34,040 nucleotides of DNA, from the NCBI GenBank assembly GCA_001303245.1, contig LJNS01000019.1:1-34040 (forward strand), in the 5' to 3' direction. A model generated the notes under the pieces. The model worked only from the letters and a program-made list of their open reading frames with translations. It was not told the origin of the DNA and did no database searches. The DNA is from Gammaproteobacteria bacterium SG8_30 (GTDB lineage: Bacteria > Pseudomonadota > Gammaproteobacteria > Steroidobacterales > Steroidobacteraceae). The position numbers were made by a program, and so were the translations under genes. Below, piece by piece: positions 1 through 10,129 of this stretch. Within the stretch, counting starts at the first letter, position 1. Every line of letters begins with the position of its first letter.

Positions 1-590
1 ACAACACCTCGCTCGACGACATCGCGCGGACCCTCGGCGTCACCAAGCCGACCATCTATTACTACGTCGAGAACAAGGAGCAGCTGCTGTTCGAATGCTT
101 CCTGGCGGGGCTCGGGCCGATCCGCCAGGGCATCGCGGCGGTCGAGTCCTCCGCGGCGCCCGGCCGCGAGCGCCTGAACGAGGTCGTCCGGCACTATGCG
201 CGGGCCATTGCGTCGCAGTTCGGGTGGTGCATGGTCCGGGCCGAGGACCAGGACCTCGGACCGGAGCTGCGTGCGCGCATCCAGTCGCTCAAGGCGGAGA
301 TCGATCGCGGCATGCGCCGGCTGCTGGCTGCGGGGATCGAGGACGGCTCGATCGAGCCCTGCGATCCCAAGATGACGGCCTTTGCCATGGCCGGCGCGCT
401 CAACTGGATCGCGCACTGGTATCGCTGCCCCGCCGCGACGGGCAGCGGGTCGGCAGACCCCGAGCCGGCTGAGACCGGGTCCGGGTCGACCTTCGTCGTG
501 GAGACTTTCGTTTTTTTGCAGGGCAAAATGCGCGGCCACGTGGGTGGAGCCGGGCACGAGGCCCGATCGCAGGGGGAGACATCGTCATGA
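1..590 (+). CDS. TetR/AcrR-family transcriptional regulator, 5' end missing
   Basis: The reading frame is open from base 3, so the start lies before the window; 195 residues are visible. They begin inside the DNA-binding domain: a helix-turn-helix (SLDDIARTLGVTKPTIYYYV, then ENKEQLLFECF) typical of TetR N-termini. The ligand domain follows and reads normally up to ALNWIAHWYR (about residue 140 of the visible part). After that point the protein loses family character and becomes Gly/Ser/Pro-rich (GSGSADPEPAETGSGS) until the TGA at 588-590. Members of this group normally end with a helix after the WYR motif, so the tail looks replaced by a frameshift or a small insertion. The stop overlaps the thiolase start (ATGA), so the two are probably co-transcribed and the regulator may control acyl-CoA metabolism. 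Family is clear from the helix-turn-helix; the ligand is unknown. Confidence 0.85.
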   Translation, partial: NTSLDDIARTLGVTKPTIYYYVENKEQLLFECFLAGLGPIRQGIAAVESSAAPGRERLNEVVRHYARAIASQFGWCMVRAEDQDLGPELRARIQSLKAEIDRGMRRLLAAGIEDGSIEPCDPKMTAFAMAGALNWIAHWYRCPAATGSGSADPEPAETGSGSTFVVETFVFLQGKMRGHVGGAGHEARSQGETSS

Positions 591-1768
591 GCAAGGATTC
601 GATCGTCATCGTCTCGGCCCGGCGTACGCCGGTCGGGGCCTTCCAGGGTGTCTTCGGCTCGGTGCCGGCCACCGAGCTCGGGTCGGCAGCCATCCGGGCC
701 GCCGTCGAATCGAGCGGCCTGCAGCCGACCGACATCCAGGAGGTCGTGATGGGCTGCGTGCTCTCGGCCGGCCTCAGGCAGGGCCCGGCCCGTCAGGCGG
801 CCCTCGGCGCCGGCATCCCGCCGGGAACGCCGACGACGACCGTCAACAAGCTGTGCGGCTCCGCCATGAAGGCCATCATGATGGCGGCGGACAGCCTGCG
901 AACCGGCGACGTCGACATCGCCGTCGCCGGCGGCCTCGAGTCCATGACCAACGCGCCATACCTGCTTCCGAAGGCGCGAGGCGGCTACCGCATGGGCCAC
1001 GGCGAAATCCTCGACCACATGTTCTACGACGGCCTGCAGAGCGCCTACGACGGCAAGGCCATGGGTCACTTCGCCGATGCGACGGCGGCCAAGTACGGCT
1101 TCACGCGCGAACAGCAGGATGCGTTCGCGACCGAGTCGGTGCAGCGTTCGGTTCGCGCGATCGAGTCCGGGGCGTTCCGCGAGGAGATCGTCCCGGTGAC
1201 GGTCAAGACGCGCAAGGGTGAATCCATCGTCGAGCAGGACGAGACGCCCTTCACCTGCGACATCAAGAAGATTCCCTCGATGAGGCCCGCCTTCAACAAG
1301 GACGGCACCGTGACCGCGGCGAGTTCCTCGTCCATCTCCGACGGCGCCTCGGCGCTGGTGCTGATGCGGGAGTCCGCGGCGGCAGAACGCGGCGTCAAGC
1401 CGCTGGCCCGGCTGCTCGCCTACGCGAGCAACTCGCACGAGCCGGAGTGGTTCACCACCGCGCCGGTAGGCTCGATCAAGAAGGTGCTGGCGAAAGTCGG
1501 CTGGAAGGCCGGCGACGTCGATCTTTACGAGGTCAACGAGGCGTTCGCGGTCGTCACGATGGCCGCCATGCACGACTGCGGTCTCGACCACGCAAAGGTC
1601 AACGTCAACGGCGGCGCCTGCGCGCTCGGCCACCCGATCGGCGCAACCGGCGCCCGCATCACCACCACGCTGCTGCACGCGCTCAAGGCGCGCGGCCTGA
1701 AGCGCGGCCTGGCGTCGCTGTGCATCGGCGGCGGCGAGGCGACCGCGCTGGCGGTGGAGATGCTCTGA
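587..1768 (+). CDS. acetyl-CoA C-acyltransferase (thiolase)
   Basis: A 393-residue thiolase, the normal length for the family. It condenses two acetyl-CoA to acetoacetyl-CoA, or in the catabolic direction cleaves 3-ketoacyl-CoA. The acyl-accepting cysteine is C90 in NKLCGSAMKA, the NEAF motif is at 317-320, the catalytic histidine is H349 in GGACALGHPIGATG, and the second cysteine is C379 in CIGGGEATA. The start codon ATG overlaps the upstream TetR stop and is preceded by a purine-rich ribosome site (ggggga at about 573-578). Because the window also carries leucine breakdown and acetoacetyl-CoA synthetase, cleavage of acetoacetyl-CoA to acetyl-CoA is the likely task, but a biosynthetic role (mevalonate-like or polyhydroxyalkanoate supply) cannot be excluded from sequence alone. 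The cytosolic location follows from the lack of any signal sequence. Confidence 0.93.
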   Translation: MSKDSIVIVSARRTPVGAFQGVFGSVPATELGSAAIRAAVESSGLQPTDIQEVVMGCVLSAGLRQGPARQAALGAGIPPGTPTTTVNKLCGSAMKAIMMAADSLRTGDVDIAVAGGLESMTNAPYLLPKARGGYRMGHGEILDHMFYDGLQSAYDGKAMGHFADATAAKYGFTREQQDAFATESVQRSVRAIESGAFREEIVPVTVKTRKGESIVEQDETPFTCDIKKIPSMRPAFNKDGTVTAASSSSISDGASALVLMRESAAAERGVKPLARLLAYASNSHEPEWFTTAPVGSIKKVLAKVGWKAGDVDLYEVNEAFAVVTMAAMHDCGLDHAKVNVNGGACALGHPIGATGARITTTLLHALKARGLKRGLASLCIGGGEATALAVEML

Positions 1769-1773
1769 GGCGG

Positions 1774-1866
1774 TGACTCGTGAGTCTCGTGAGTCGTGAG
1801 TGGTGAGTCGGAAGATGAGAATCAGGCGACCGCCGATCTAGTCTCCTGACGGCTCACGGCTCACGA
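1774..1866. repeat. GTGAG-rich intergenic repeat with inverted arms, possible bidirectional terminator
   Basis: The gap between the convergent thiolase and GntR genes contains several close copies of a cgtgag/ggtgag unit (1774-1808) and, 50 bases on, the complementary unit. Arm 1787-1800 (tcgtgagtcgtgag) pairs with arm 1853-1866 (ctcacggctcacga) with one G-T wobble, so the transcript can fold into a long stem. The right arm covers the last codons of the GntR gene. No T-run follows, so rho-independent termination is only a guess; it may instead be a dispersed genomic repeat. Confidence 0.5.
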
Positions 1867-2595
1867 TCCCGCCCCCACGACCGTCTCCATCGGCAGGCCC
1901 GCCTGCTCGAAGCCGCGTCGGAAGTCCTCGATGTGGCGCCGCATCCAGGCGGAGGCGGCCTCACCGTCCTGGTCCCCGATGGCGGCGAGCAGGGCGCGCT
2001 GCGCCACCACGATGCGCCGCCGCGCCTGCGGCAGCCGGTCGATGATGATGGCCAGGCTCGGCTCGACCAGCTGCACCAGCGGCTCGTTCGCCAGCAGGAA
2101 GACGGGATTGCCGGAGGCGCGGCCCAGCGCGCGGAAGAATCGCCCGACCAGCGCGACGGCCTCTATCGCGGGCAGCGTCGGCTGACCGAATCCCCGGACC
2201 AGATCGTCGAGCTCCACCAGCGCCGCCTCGTCACGGCGTTCGGCCGCTGCCGCGGCGATCGCCGGCTCGACGACGCGCAGGGCCTCCCACACGTCGCCGA
2301 AGCGCGCGTCGTGCAGGGTCAGCGCCTCCCGCAATCCACCCCCGACTGCCGCGACCGTCGGCCGGCTCACGTAGAGCTTCTTGCCCCCCCCGCGCCTCCG
2401 CAGCAGCCCCGCGGACTCCAGGTTCCGCAAGGCCTCCCGCACGGTCGATCGGTTGACCGCGAACTGTCGGGCGAGCTCGGTCTCCGTCGGCAGGGCGTCC
2501 CCGTCCTTGAGCCGCCGGTCGAGGATCCGCGAGCGGAGGGCGGCGGACAGCCTGCGATAGGCCGGCGCGTGTTCGAGCGGCTGGAACTCGGGCAT
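1861..2595 (-). CDS. GntR-family regulator, FadR (FCD) subfamily
   Basis: A 244-residue regulator. Residues about 10-80 form the winged helix-turn-helix of GntR proteins (LPTETELARQFAVNRSTVRE, then ALRNLESAGLLRRRGGGKKLYV). Residues about 90-235 are a helical ligand domain of the FCD type, which usually binds an organic acid and often a metal; the metal-ligand histidines of that fold are only partly visible here. It is divergent from the leucine-degradation operon and the 91-base gap holds a FadR-type operator inside the operon promoter, so it is very probably the local repressor. Most described liu clusters use a MerR-type LiuR, so a GntR in this place is a variation. The ATG at 2593-2595 follows a purine-rich stretch about 11 bases upstream. 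Confidence 0.88.
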   Translation of the reverse strand: MPEFQPLEHAPAYRRLSAALRSRILDRRLKDGDALPTETELARQFAVNRSTVREALRNLESAGLLRRRGGGKKLYVSRPTVAAVGGGLREALTLHDARFGDVWEALRVVEPAIAAAAAERRDEAALVELDDLVRGFGQPTLPAIEAVALVGRFFRALGRASGNPVFLLANEPLVQLVEPSLAIIIDRLPQARRRIVVAQRALLAAIGDQDGEAASAWMRRHIEDFRRGFEQAGLPMETVVGAGS

Positions 2596-2619
2596 TGGTT
2601 GCAGTTTCCCCTTCCGGGC

Positions 2620-2649
2620 TTGATTGTCTGATTGTCCGACAATTATGAT
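2620..2649 (+). promoter_or_regulatory. liu operon promoter with embedded FadR-type operator
   Basis: A sigma-70-like promoter is visible: -35 TTGATT (2620-2625), an 18-base spacer, -10 TATGAT (2644-2649; five of six match). Within the spacer, 2632-2642 reads TTGTCCGACAA, a palindrome around one central base that fits the FadR-subfamily consensus TNGTNNNACNA. The GATTGTC half is also repeated 8 bases upstream (2622-2628). An operator between -35 and -10 would block RNA polymerase directly. Transcription would begin near 2656, about 30 bases before the liuA start. Confidence 0.7.
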
Positions 2650-2686
2650 GCCACCTCAAGCGGGAGTCCCGGGGAGTCGCCAACCC

Positions 2687-3850
2687 ATGTTCGACCTCGA
2701 CTTCGACTTCGGCCTGGGTGAACAGGTGGACGAACTTCGCGCCGCAGTCCGCGAGTTCGCACAGCGACGCATCGCCCCGCTGGCGGATGAGATCGACCGC
2801 AGCAACCGGTTCCCGCGCGAGCTCTGGCCGAAACTCGGCGAGATGGGCCTGCTCGGCATCACCGTCGAGGAGGAATTCGGCGGGCTGGGCCTGGGCTACC
2901 TCGAGCACGTCGTGGCCATGGAGGAAATCAGCCGCGCATCCGGGGCCATCGGCCTGTCCTACGGCGCGCACTCCAACCTGTGCGTGAACCAGATCCGGCG
3001 CTGGGGCAGCGTGGAGCAGAAACGGCGCCATCTCCCGAAGCTCGTGAACGGCGAGCATCTCGGGGCGCTGGCCATGAGCGAGACGGGAGCCGGCTCGGAC
3101 GTGGTCTCCATGCGCACCCGAGCCGAGCGTCGCGACGGCGGCTTCGTGCTGAACGGCGGCAAGATGTGGATCACCAACGGCGCCGAGGCCGAGGTGCTCG
3201 TGGTCTATGCGTCCCTCGACCCGGGCCGGGGGCCCGAAGGGATCACCGCCTTCATCGTCGAGCGGGGCATGGCCGGCTTTTCCTCCGCGCAGAAGCTCGA
3301 CAAGCTCGGCATGCGCGGCTCGGACACCTGCGAGCTCGTGTTCGACGAATGCTTCGTGCCCGAAAGCCACGTCCTCGGCGAGGCCGGTGGCGGCGCGTCC
3401 GTGCTGATGAGCGGCCTCGACTACGAGCGCGTCGTCCTGTCGGGCGGGCCCCTCGGGCTGATGCGGGCGGCGCTCGACCTGATCGTGCCCTACCTGCACG
3501 AGCGCAGGCAGTTCGGCCGCCCGATCGGCGAGTTCCAGCTCATGCAGGCGAAGCTCGCCGACCTGTACAGCGCGTTCAACGCTTCGCGGGCCTATGCCTA
3601 CGCGGTGGCCCGCGCCTGCGACGCGGGGCACACGACGCGCTTCGACGCGGCAGCCTGCCTGATGCTCGCCGCCGAGAATGGCGTGCGCGCCGGGCTCGAG
3701 TCCATCCAGGCGCTCGGCGGCAACGGCTACATCAACGACTTCCCGGCGGGACGCCTGCTGCGCGACGCCAAGCTCTACGACATCGGCGCCGGCACCAACG
3801 AGATCCGCCGGATGCTGGTCGGCCGCGAGTTGCTGCGCGCGAGCGCGTGA
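2687..3850 (+). CDS. liuA: isovaleryl-CoA dehydrogenase
   Basis: An FAD-dependent acyl-CoA dehydrogenase of 387 residues that oxidises isovaleryl-CoA to 3-methylcrotonyl-CoA in leucine catabolism, passing electrons to electron-transfer flavoprotein. The acyl-CoA dehydrogenase signatures are present ([18 protein letters not shown], then [16 protein letters not shown], and the C-terminal [20 protein letters not shown] and [12 protein letters not shown]). The catalytic glutamate is E247 in [16 protein letters not shown]; its position in this helix, rather than near the C-terminus, distinguishes isovaleryl-CoA dehydrogenase from most relatives. I chose ATG 2687, which has ggggag about 10 bases upstream; a longer reading from TTG 2624 would begin inside the promoter. 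It is the first gene of the liuABCD run, 22 bases before liuB. Confidence 0.93.
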   Translation: MFDLDFDFGLGEQVDELRAAVREFAQRRIAPLADEIDRSNRFPRELWPKLGEMGLLGITVEEEFGGLGLGYLEHVVAMEEISRASGAIGLSYGAHSNLCVNQIRRWGSVEQKRRHLPKLVNGEHLGALAMSETGAGSDVVSMRTRAERRDGGFVLNGGKMWITNGAEAEVLVVYASLDPGRGPEGITAFIVERGMAGFSSAQKLDKLGMRGSDTCELVFDECFVPESHVLGEAGGGASVLMSGLDYERVVLSGGPLGLMRAALDLIVPYLHERRQFGRPIGEFQLMQAKLADLYSAFNASRAYAYAVARACDAGHTTRFDAAACLMLAAENGVRAGLESIQALGGNGYINDFPAGRLLRDAKLYDIGAGTNEIRRMLVGRELLRASA

Positions 3851-3872
3851 CCACCGCAGGAGGGTACCGAGC

Positions 3873-5483
3873 ATGACGAGGCTGTGCTCCCGCTCCGATA
3901 CCCGCTCGGCCGACTTCCGCGAGAATGCCGCGCACATGCGCGGTCTGGTCGACGACCTGCGCGGCCGCCTGCGCGGGGCCATGCAGGGCGGTGGCGAAGC
4001 CGCGCGCCGCAAGCACACCGCGCGCGGCAAGCTGCTCGCGCGGGATCGCATCGGGACCCTGCTCGATCCGGCAAGCCCGTTCCTCGAGATCGCGCCGCTC
4101 GCGGCCGAGGGCCTTTACGGCGGCGATGCGCCGTCGGCAGGCATCGTCTGCGGCATCGGCCAGGTCTGCGGGCGACCCGTCGTCGTGGTGGCGAACGACG
4201 CGACGGTCAAGGGCGGCACCTACTTCCCGATGACGGTGCGCAAGCACCTGCGGGCGCAGGAGATTGCGCTGGAGAATCGCCTGCCCTGCGTCTACCTCGT
4301 CGACTCGGGTGGCGCCTTCCTGCCGATGCAGGACGAGGTCTTCCCCGACCGCGATCACTTCGGGCGCATCTTCTACAACCAGGCGCGCATGTCCGCCGAG
4401 GGCGTGGCGCAGATCGCCGTCGTGATGGGATCCTGCACGGCCGGAGGTGCCTACGTCCCGGCGATGTGCGACGAGAGCATCATCGTGCGTAACCAGGGCA
4501 CGATCTTCCTCGGCGGCCCTCCACTCGTGAAGGCCGCGACGGGCGAGGTCGTCGATGCGGAGTCTCTCGGTGGCGGCGATGTGCACGCGCGCACCTCGGG
4601 CGTCGTCGACCACCTGGCCGACAACGACGCCCACGCCCTCGCGCTCGCGCGCGCGGCCGTCCGGTCGCTCGACCCGGAGCCGGATCCCTGGCTCGCGCAG
4701 GACGCGCTCGAGGATCCTGCGGTCGAGGCCGGAGCGCTGTACGGGGTCGTGCCGCGGGACCTGCGGCAGCCCTACGACGTGCGCGAGGTGATCGCCCGGC
4801 TCGTCGACGGCTCGGAGTTCCACGAGTTCAAGGCGCTCTACGGCAAGACGCTGGTCTGCGGCTTTGCCCGGTTGTGGGGCTATCCCGTCGCCGTCGTGGC
4901 CAACAACGGGATCCTGTTCTCCGAATCGGCGCTCAAGGGGGCACACTTCGTGCAGCTGGCCAACCGGCGGCGGACTCCGCTCGTGTTCCTGCAGAACATC
5001 ACCGGCTTCATGGTGGGGCGGCGCTACGAGAACTCGGGGATCGCACGCGACGGCGCGAAGATGGTGACCGCCGTCGCCTGCGCCACCGTGCCGAAGCTCA
5101 CGGTCGTGATCGGCGGCTCGTTCGGGGCGGGCAATTACGCGATGTGCGGGCGCGCCTACGGGGGCCGCTTCCTCTGGAGCTGGCCGAACGCCCGGATCTC
5201 CGTCATGGGCGGGGAGCAGGCGGCCAACGTACTGGCGACCGTGCGCCGCGACGGCCTCGAGGCGCGCGGAGAGCGCTGGCCCGAGCACGAAGAGGAAGCC
5301 TTCAAGGACGGCATCCGGGAGCAGTACGAAACGCAGGGCAACCCGTATTACGCGACCGCGCGGCTGTGGGACGACGGCGTCATCGACCCGCTCGACACGC
5401 GTCGCGTGCTCGCACTCGCGCTGGCCACGGCGGCGCGCGGCCCAGCGCCCGGTCCGGAGCGCTACGGCGTCTTCCGGATGTGA
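3873..5483 (+). CDS. liuB: methylcrotonyl-CoA carboxylase, carboxyltransferase (beta) subunit
   Basis: A 536-residue carboxyltransferase of the crotonase-like ACC/PCC/MCC beta family, matching the usual MCC-beta length of about 535. It transfers the carboxyl group from biotin to 3-methylcrotonyl-CoA, giving 3-methylglutaconyl-CoA. The N-terminal half carries the acyl-CoA site ([17 protein letters not shown], then [18 protein letters not shown]), the C-terminal half the carboxybiotin site ([15 protein letters not shown], then [20 protein letters not shown] around residue 413). The motif FMVG with a following YE is typical of MCC rather than propionyl-CoA carboxylase. ATG 3873 is preceded by caggaggg at 3857-3864. 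It is flanked by liuA and liuC, and its biotin-carrying partner is liuD. Confidence 0.94.
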   Translation: MTRLCSRSDTRSADFRENAAHMRGLVDDLRGRLRGAMQGGGEAARRKHTARGKLLARDRIGTLLDPASPFLEIAPLAAEGLYGGDAPSAGIVCGIGQVCGRPVVVVANDATVKGGTYFPMTVRKHLRAQEIALENRLPCVYLVDSGGAFLPMQDEVFPDRDHFGRIFYNQARMSAEGVAQIAVVMGSCTAGGAYVPAMCDESIIVRNQGTIFLGGPPLVKAATGEVVDAESLGGGDVHARTSGVVDHLADNDAHALALARAAVRSLDPEPDPWLAQDALEDPAVEAGALYGVVPRDLRQPYDVREVIARLVDGSEFHEFKALYGKTLVCGFARLWGYPVAVVANNGILFSESALKGAHFVQLANRRRTPLVFLQNITGFMVGRRYENSGIARDGAKMVTAVACATVPKLTVVIGGSFGAGNYAMCGRAYGGRFLWSWPNARISVMGGEQAANVLATVRRDGLEARGERWPEHEEEAFKDGIREQYETQGNPYYATARLWDDGVIDPLDTRRVLALALATAARGPAPGPERYGVFRM

Positions 5484-5491
5484 GGCGCGCC

Positions 5492-6294
5492 ATGGAACCG
5501 GAACTCCCGCTGGTACGGACCGTCCTCGACGCACGTGGCGCCGCCACGCTGACCCTGAACCGTCCCCACCGTCACAACGCGCTCTCGGCTGCGCTCATCG
5601 ACGCGCTCCACTCATCGCTCGAGACGGCGGAACGCGACCCGCGGGTGCGGCTCGTCGTGCTGACCGGAGAGGGCCCCACTTTCTGCGCGGGCGCCGACAT
5701 CGGCGAGATGCGCGCCTCGGCGGAGGTCGCCCTCGAGGACAACGAGCGCGAGGCAGCGAGGCTGGCTGCGCTCCTTGCACGCCTCGATCGCCTGAGCCGA
5801 CCGACCGTCGCCCGCGTCCAGGGCAACGCCTTCGGCGGCGCGCTCGGGCTCATCGCCGCCTGCGACATCGCCGTCGCCGCGTCCGGCGCCGTCTTCGCGC
5901 TCACGGAAGTGCGGCTCGGCATCGTGCCCGCGATGATTTCCCCCTACCTCGTCCGGGCGATCGGCGCACGCCAGGCGCGCCGCTACTTCCTCACCGGCGA
6001 GCGGATCGATGCGACGCGGGCCGAGCGGATCGGCCTGCTGCACGCCGCCGTGCCGGAGGCCGAGCTCGACGGCGCCATCGAGGCGCTGGTCGGCGAGCTG
6101 CTCCGCGGCGGGCCTGCGGCACAGGCCGAGGCCAAGCGGCTCGTGCGCTACGTGAGCGGACGCAACGAGGCCGTCGACGGGGACGTCGCCGAGGAAACGG
6201 CCCGCTGGATCGCACGCCTGCGTGCGGGCGCGGAAGGCCGCGAAGGCCTCGCCGCCTTCCTCGAGAAGCGCAGTCCTGCCTGGAGGGACTCCTG

Positions 6295-6295
<1 letters not shown>
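5492..6295 (+). CDS. liuC: enoyl-CoA hydratase, probable methylglutaconyl-CoA hydratase
   Basis: A 267-residue crotonase-fold protein. By position between the two carboxylase subunit genes it should hydrate 3-methylglutaconyl-CoA to HMG-CoA. The first oxyanion-hole motif is FCAGADIGEM (residues 64-73), the second NAFGGALGLIAACDIAVA (about 110-127), and the acid/base glutamate lies in FALTEVRLGIVPAMISPYL. It begins 8 bases after the liuB stop and its TGA overlaps the liuD start (TGATG), so translation of the two is probably coupled. The substrate is inferred from context and the LGIVPA motif; the fold itself is certain. No HMG-CoA lyase follows in this window, so the pathway end product must be processed by a gene elsewhere. 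Confidence 0.88.
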
Positions 6296-8277
<1,982 letters not shown>

Positions 8278-8329
8278 CGCCGGTGGTCGGTGCGCGACGA
8301 ACCGGATTGGTGATTGGTGCTCATGACGA

Positions 8330-8358
8330 TTGTGTTGCACCGCAATACGCGCTAACGT
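8330..8358 (+). promoter_or_regulatory. weak candidate promoter upstream of the first short-chain dehydrogenase
   Basis: The 223-base gap between liuD and the next gene has a local AT-richer patch with TTGTGT (8330-8335), 17 bases, then TAACGT (8353-8358). Each hexamer matches only about half of the sigma-70 consensus. A tandem gattggt repeat (8305-8318) lies just upstream. I see no other signal in the gap; the distance alone suggests that the following gene has its own promoter. Confidence 0.25.
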
Positions 8359-8500
8359 TCTGATCGCGCTGGGGTGGGCGTCGCCTCTTTTTGCGACCGC
8401 ACAAGCTGGCGCGCCGACGCGCACGCGCCCGGAAGGCGCCTCGTCCGACAGGGATGCCGACGCGCGGCTGTACCCGGCGGTCACTCAGGGGAATCAAGAC

Positions 8501-9262
8501 ATGCAAATCAAGGACAAGGTGGTCGCGATCACCGGCGGCGGCAAGGGGATCGGGCGCGCCATGGCCCTGGCCTTCGCGGACAAGGGCGGACACGTGGCGC
8601 TCCTGGACCTCAGCCAGTCCGACCTCGACGAGACCTGCTCGCTCGTCGCGGCGAAGGGCGTCACCGCCCGCAGCTACCTGTGCAACGTGACCCGGGAGGA
8701 CGAGGTGATCGGCGCGCTCGATGCTGTCGTGGGCGACTTCGGCCGGCTCGACGTCATGATCAACAACGCGGGCATCACCAAGGACGGCCTGATGGTCAAG
8801 GCGAAGGACGGCCAGGTCGTCGGCAAGATGACGCTCGACCAGTGGAACGCGGTGATCGCCGTGAACCTCACCGGCGTGTTCCTATGCGGGCGCGAGGCCG
8901 CCGAACGCATGATCAAGCTCGGCAACGGCGGCGTGATCATCAACATCTCCTCGATCTCGCGGCTCGGCAACATGGGGCAGACCAACTACTCGGCGACCAA
9001 GGCCGGCGTCGCGGCCATGACCGTGGTCTGGGCCAAGGAGCTGGCACGGCACGGCATCCGGGCCGGGGCCATCGCGCCGGGCTACTGCGCCACCGACATC
9101 CTGCTGGCCATGAAGCCGGAAGTGCTCGACAAGGTCACCGCGCCGGTCCCGCTGAAGCGTCTCGGGCAGCCCGGGGAAGTCGCCCACACGGCCGTGTACA
9201 TTGCGGAGAACGACTTCTTCACCGGCGGCGTGATCGACGTCGACGGCGGCCTGCGGCTGTAG
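8501..9262 (+). CDS. short-chain dehydrogenase/reductase (FabG-like)
   Basis: A 253-residue NAD(P)-dependent oxidoreductase of the classical short-chain family. The cofactor loop is TGGGKGIG (residues 11-18), with an aspartate in LLDLS after the second strand, which favours NAD(H). The NNAG motif is INNAGITKD, the catalytic serine lies in INISSISRLG and the YxxxK pair is YSATK. The C-terminus GGVIDVDGGLRL is typical of FabG-type proteins. I chose ATG 8501, with agggga about 9 bases upstream. It sits 33 bases before the HSD17B10-like gene, so the pair is likely one transcript. A 3-hydroxyacyl-CoA substrate is plausible in this neighbourhood, but the sequence does not settle it. Confidence 0.85.
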   Translation: MQIKDKVVAITGGGKGIGRAMALAFADKGGHVALLDLSQSDLDETCSLVAAKGVTARSYLCNVTREDEVIGALDAVVGDFGRLDVMINNAGITKDGLMVKAKDGQVVGKMTLDQWNAVIAVNLTGVFLCGREAAERMIKLGNGGVIINISSISRLGNMGQTNYSATKAGVAAMTVVWAKELARHGIRAGAIAPGYCATDILLAMKPEVLDKVTAPVPLKRLGQPGEVAHTAVYIAENDFFTGGVIDVDGGLRL

Positions 9263-9295
9263 GCGGCGAACGCGTCCTGAGGGGGAAAAAGGATC

Positions 9296-10063
9296 ATGGA
9301 TCTCGGCACCTGTCGCGCGGTCGTCACCGGCGGCGCGTCCGGACTCGGGCTCGCCGTCGCACGACGCGTCGTCGCGGCGGGCGGCCGCGCCACGCTGCTC
9401 GACGTGCAGCGCGAGGCCGGCGAAGCGGCACAGCGGGAGCTCGGCGAGGGTGCGGCCTTTGCGACCTGCGACGTGACCGACGAAGCGGCCGTCGAGTCCG
9501 CCGTCCGCGCGGCGCACCGGTCCATGGGCGGCCTGACGCTGGCCGTCGCCTGCGCAGGGATCGCCACGCCGGGCAAGCTCCTCGGCCGCGAGGGGCCGAT
9601 GAGCGCGGCCTTCTTCGAGCGGGTGCTCAGGATCAACGTCGCCGGCACGTTCAACGTCGGCCGGGCCGCGGCCGACCTGATGCAGCACAACGATCCCGAT
9701 GCCGGTGGCGAACGAGGCGTCATCGTGCACACCTCGTCCGTAGCCGCTTACGAGGGCCAGATCGGCCAGGTGGCCTATTCCGCGTCGAAGGCCGCGGTGG
9801 TGGGCATGGTGCTGCCCATGGCGCGCGAACTCGCCCGCTTCGGCATCCGGGTCATGGCCATCGCCCCCGGCCTCTTCGCCACTCCGATGCTGACCGGACT
9901 GCCGCAGGAGGTCCAGGACTCCCTCGGTGGGCAGGTACCGTTTCCCTCGCGCCTCGGACGGCCGGCGGAGTTCGCCGAGCTGGTGGCCGCGATCTACGGC
10001 AATCCCATGCTGAACGGCAGCGCGATCCGCCTCGACGGCGCCATCCGCATGCAGCCCCGCTAG
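9296..10063 (+). CDS. 3-hydroxyacyl-CoA dehydrogenase type 2 (HSD17B10-like)
   Basis: A 255-residue short-chain dehydrogenase that closely resembles human HSD17B10, which oxidises 2-methyl-3-hydroxybutyryl-CoA in isoleucine breakdown and other 3-hydroxyacyl-CoAs. The diagnostic C-terminal part is PGLFATPMLTGLPQEVQDSL, QVPFPSRLGRPAEFA and NPMLNGSAIRLDGAIRMQP, which matches the human enzyme nearly word for word as I recall it. The cofactor loop is TGGASGLG, the Asp that selects NAD is in LLDVQ, and the catalytic residues are in HTSSVAAYEG and YSASK. A gaggggg ribosome site precedes ATG 9296. With the preceding dehydrogenase, it adds isoleucine or beta-oxidation capacity to the leucine cluster. 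Confidence 0.9.
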   Translation: MDLGTCRAVVTGGASGLGLAVARRVVAAGGRATLLDVQREAGEAAQRELGEGAAFATCDVTDEAAVESAVRAAHRSMGGLTLAVACAGIATPGKLLGREGPMSAAFFERVLRINVAGTFNVGRAAADLMQHNDPDAGGERGVIVHTSSVAAYEGQIGQVAYSASKAAVVGMVLPMARELARFGIRVMAIAPGLFATPMLTGLPQEVQDSLGGQVPFPSRLGRPAEFAELVAAIYGNPMLNGSAIRLDGAIRMQPR

Positions 10064-10092
10064 CCTCGCGGGGTGGTCCGGGCACGTGGCCT

Positions 10093-10098
10093 TATAAT
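10093..10098 (+). promoter_or_regulatory. consensus -10 element for the M16 peptidase operon
   Basis: The 66-base gap contains a perfect TATAAT within ccttataatcgg, 32 bases before the peptidase start. No good -35 hexamer lies 16-18 bases upstream (the region is ggggtgg), so either an activator helps or the element is used weakly. It would drive the M16-M16-aacS-zapE run. Confidence 0.5.
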
Positions 10099-10129
10099 CG
10101 GCCGTCTTTCCCCCGACAGCCGAGGATCG

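Noticed and set aside
194-1678. Long antisense open frame over the TetR and thiolase genes
   Set aside because: Composition is His/Arg/Gly-rich with no recognisable motif, while the plus strand encodes a complete thiolase with all catalytic residues.
2624-2686. Longer start (TTG 2624) for isovaleryl-CoA dehydrogenase
   Set aside because: The codon lies between the -35 and -10 elements; ATG 2687 has a ribosome site and gives the usual family length.
8330-8500. In-frame extension of the short-chain dehydrogenase that resembles a signal peptide (VLIALGWASPLFATAQA)
   Set aside because: Classical short-chain dehydrogenases are cytosolic, the normal N-terminus begins at ATG 8501 with a good ribosome site, and the extension has no ribosome site.
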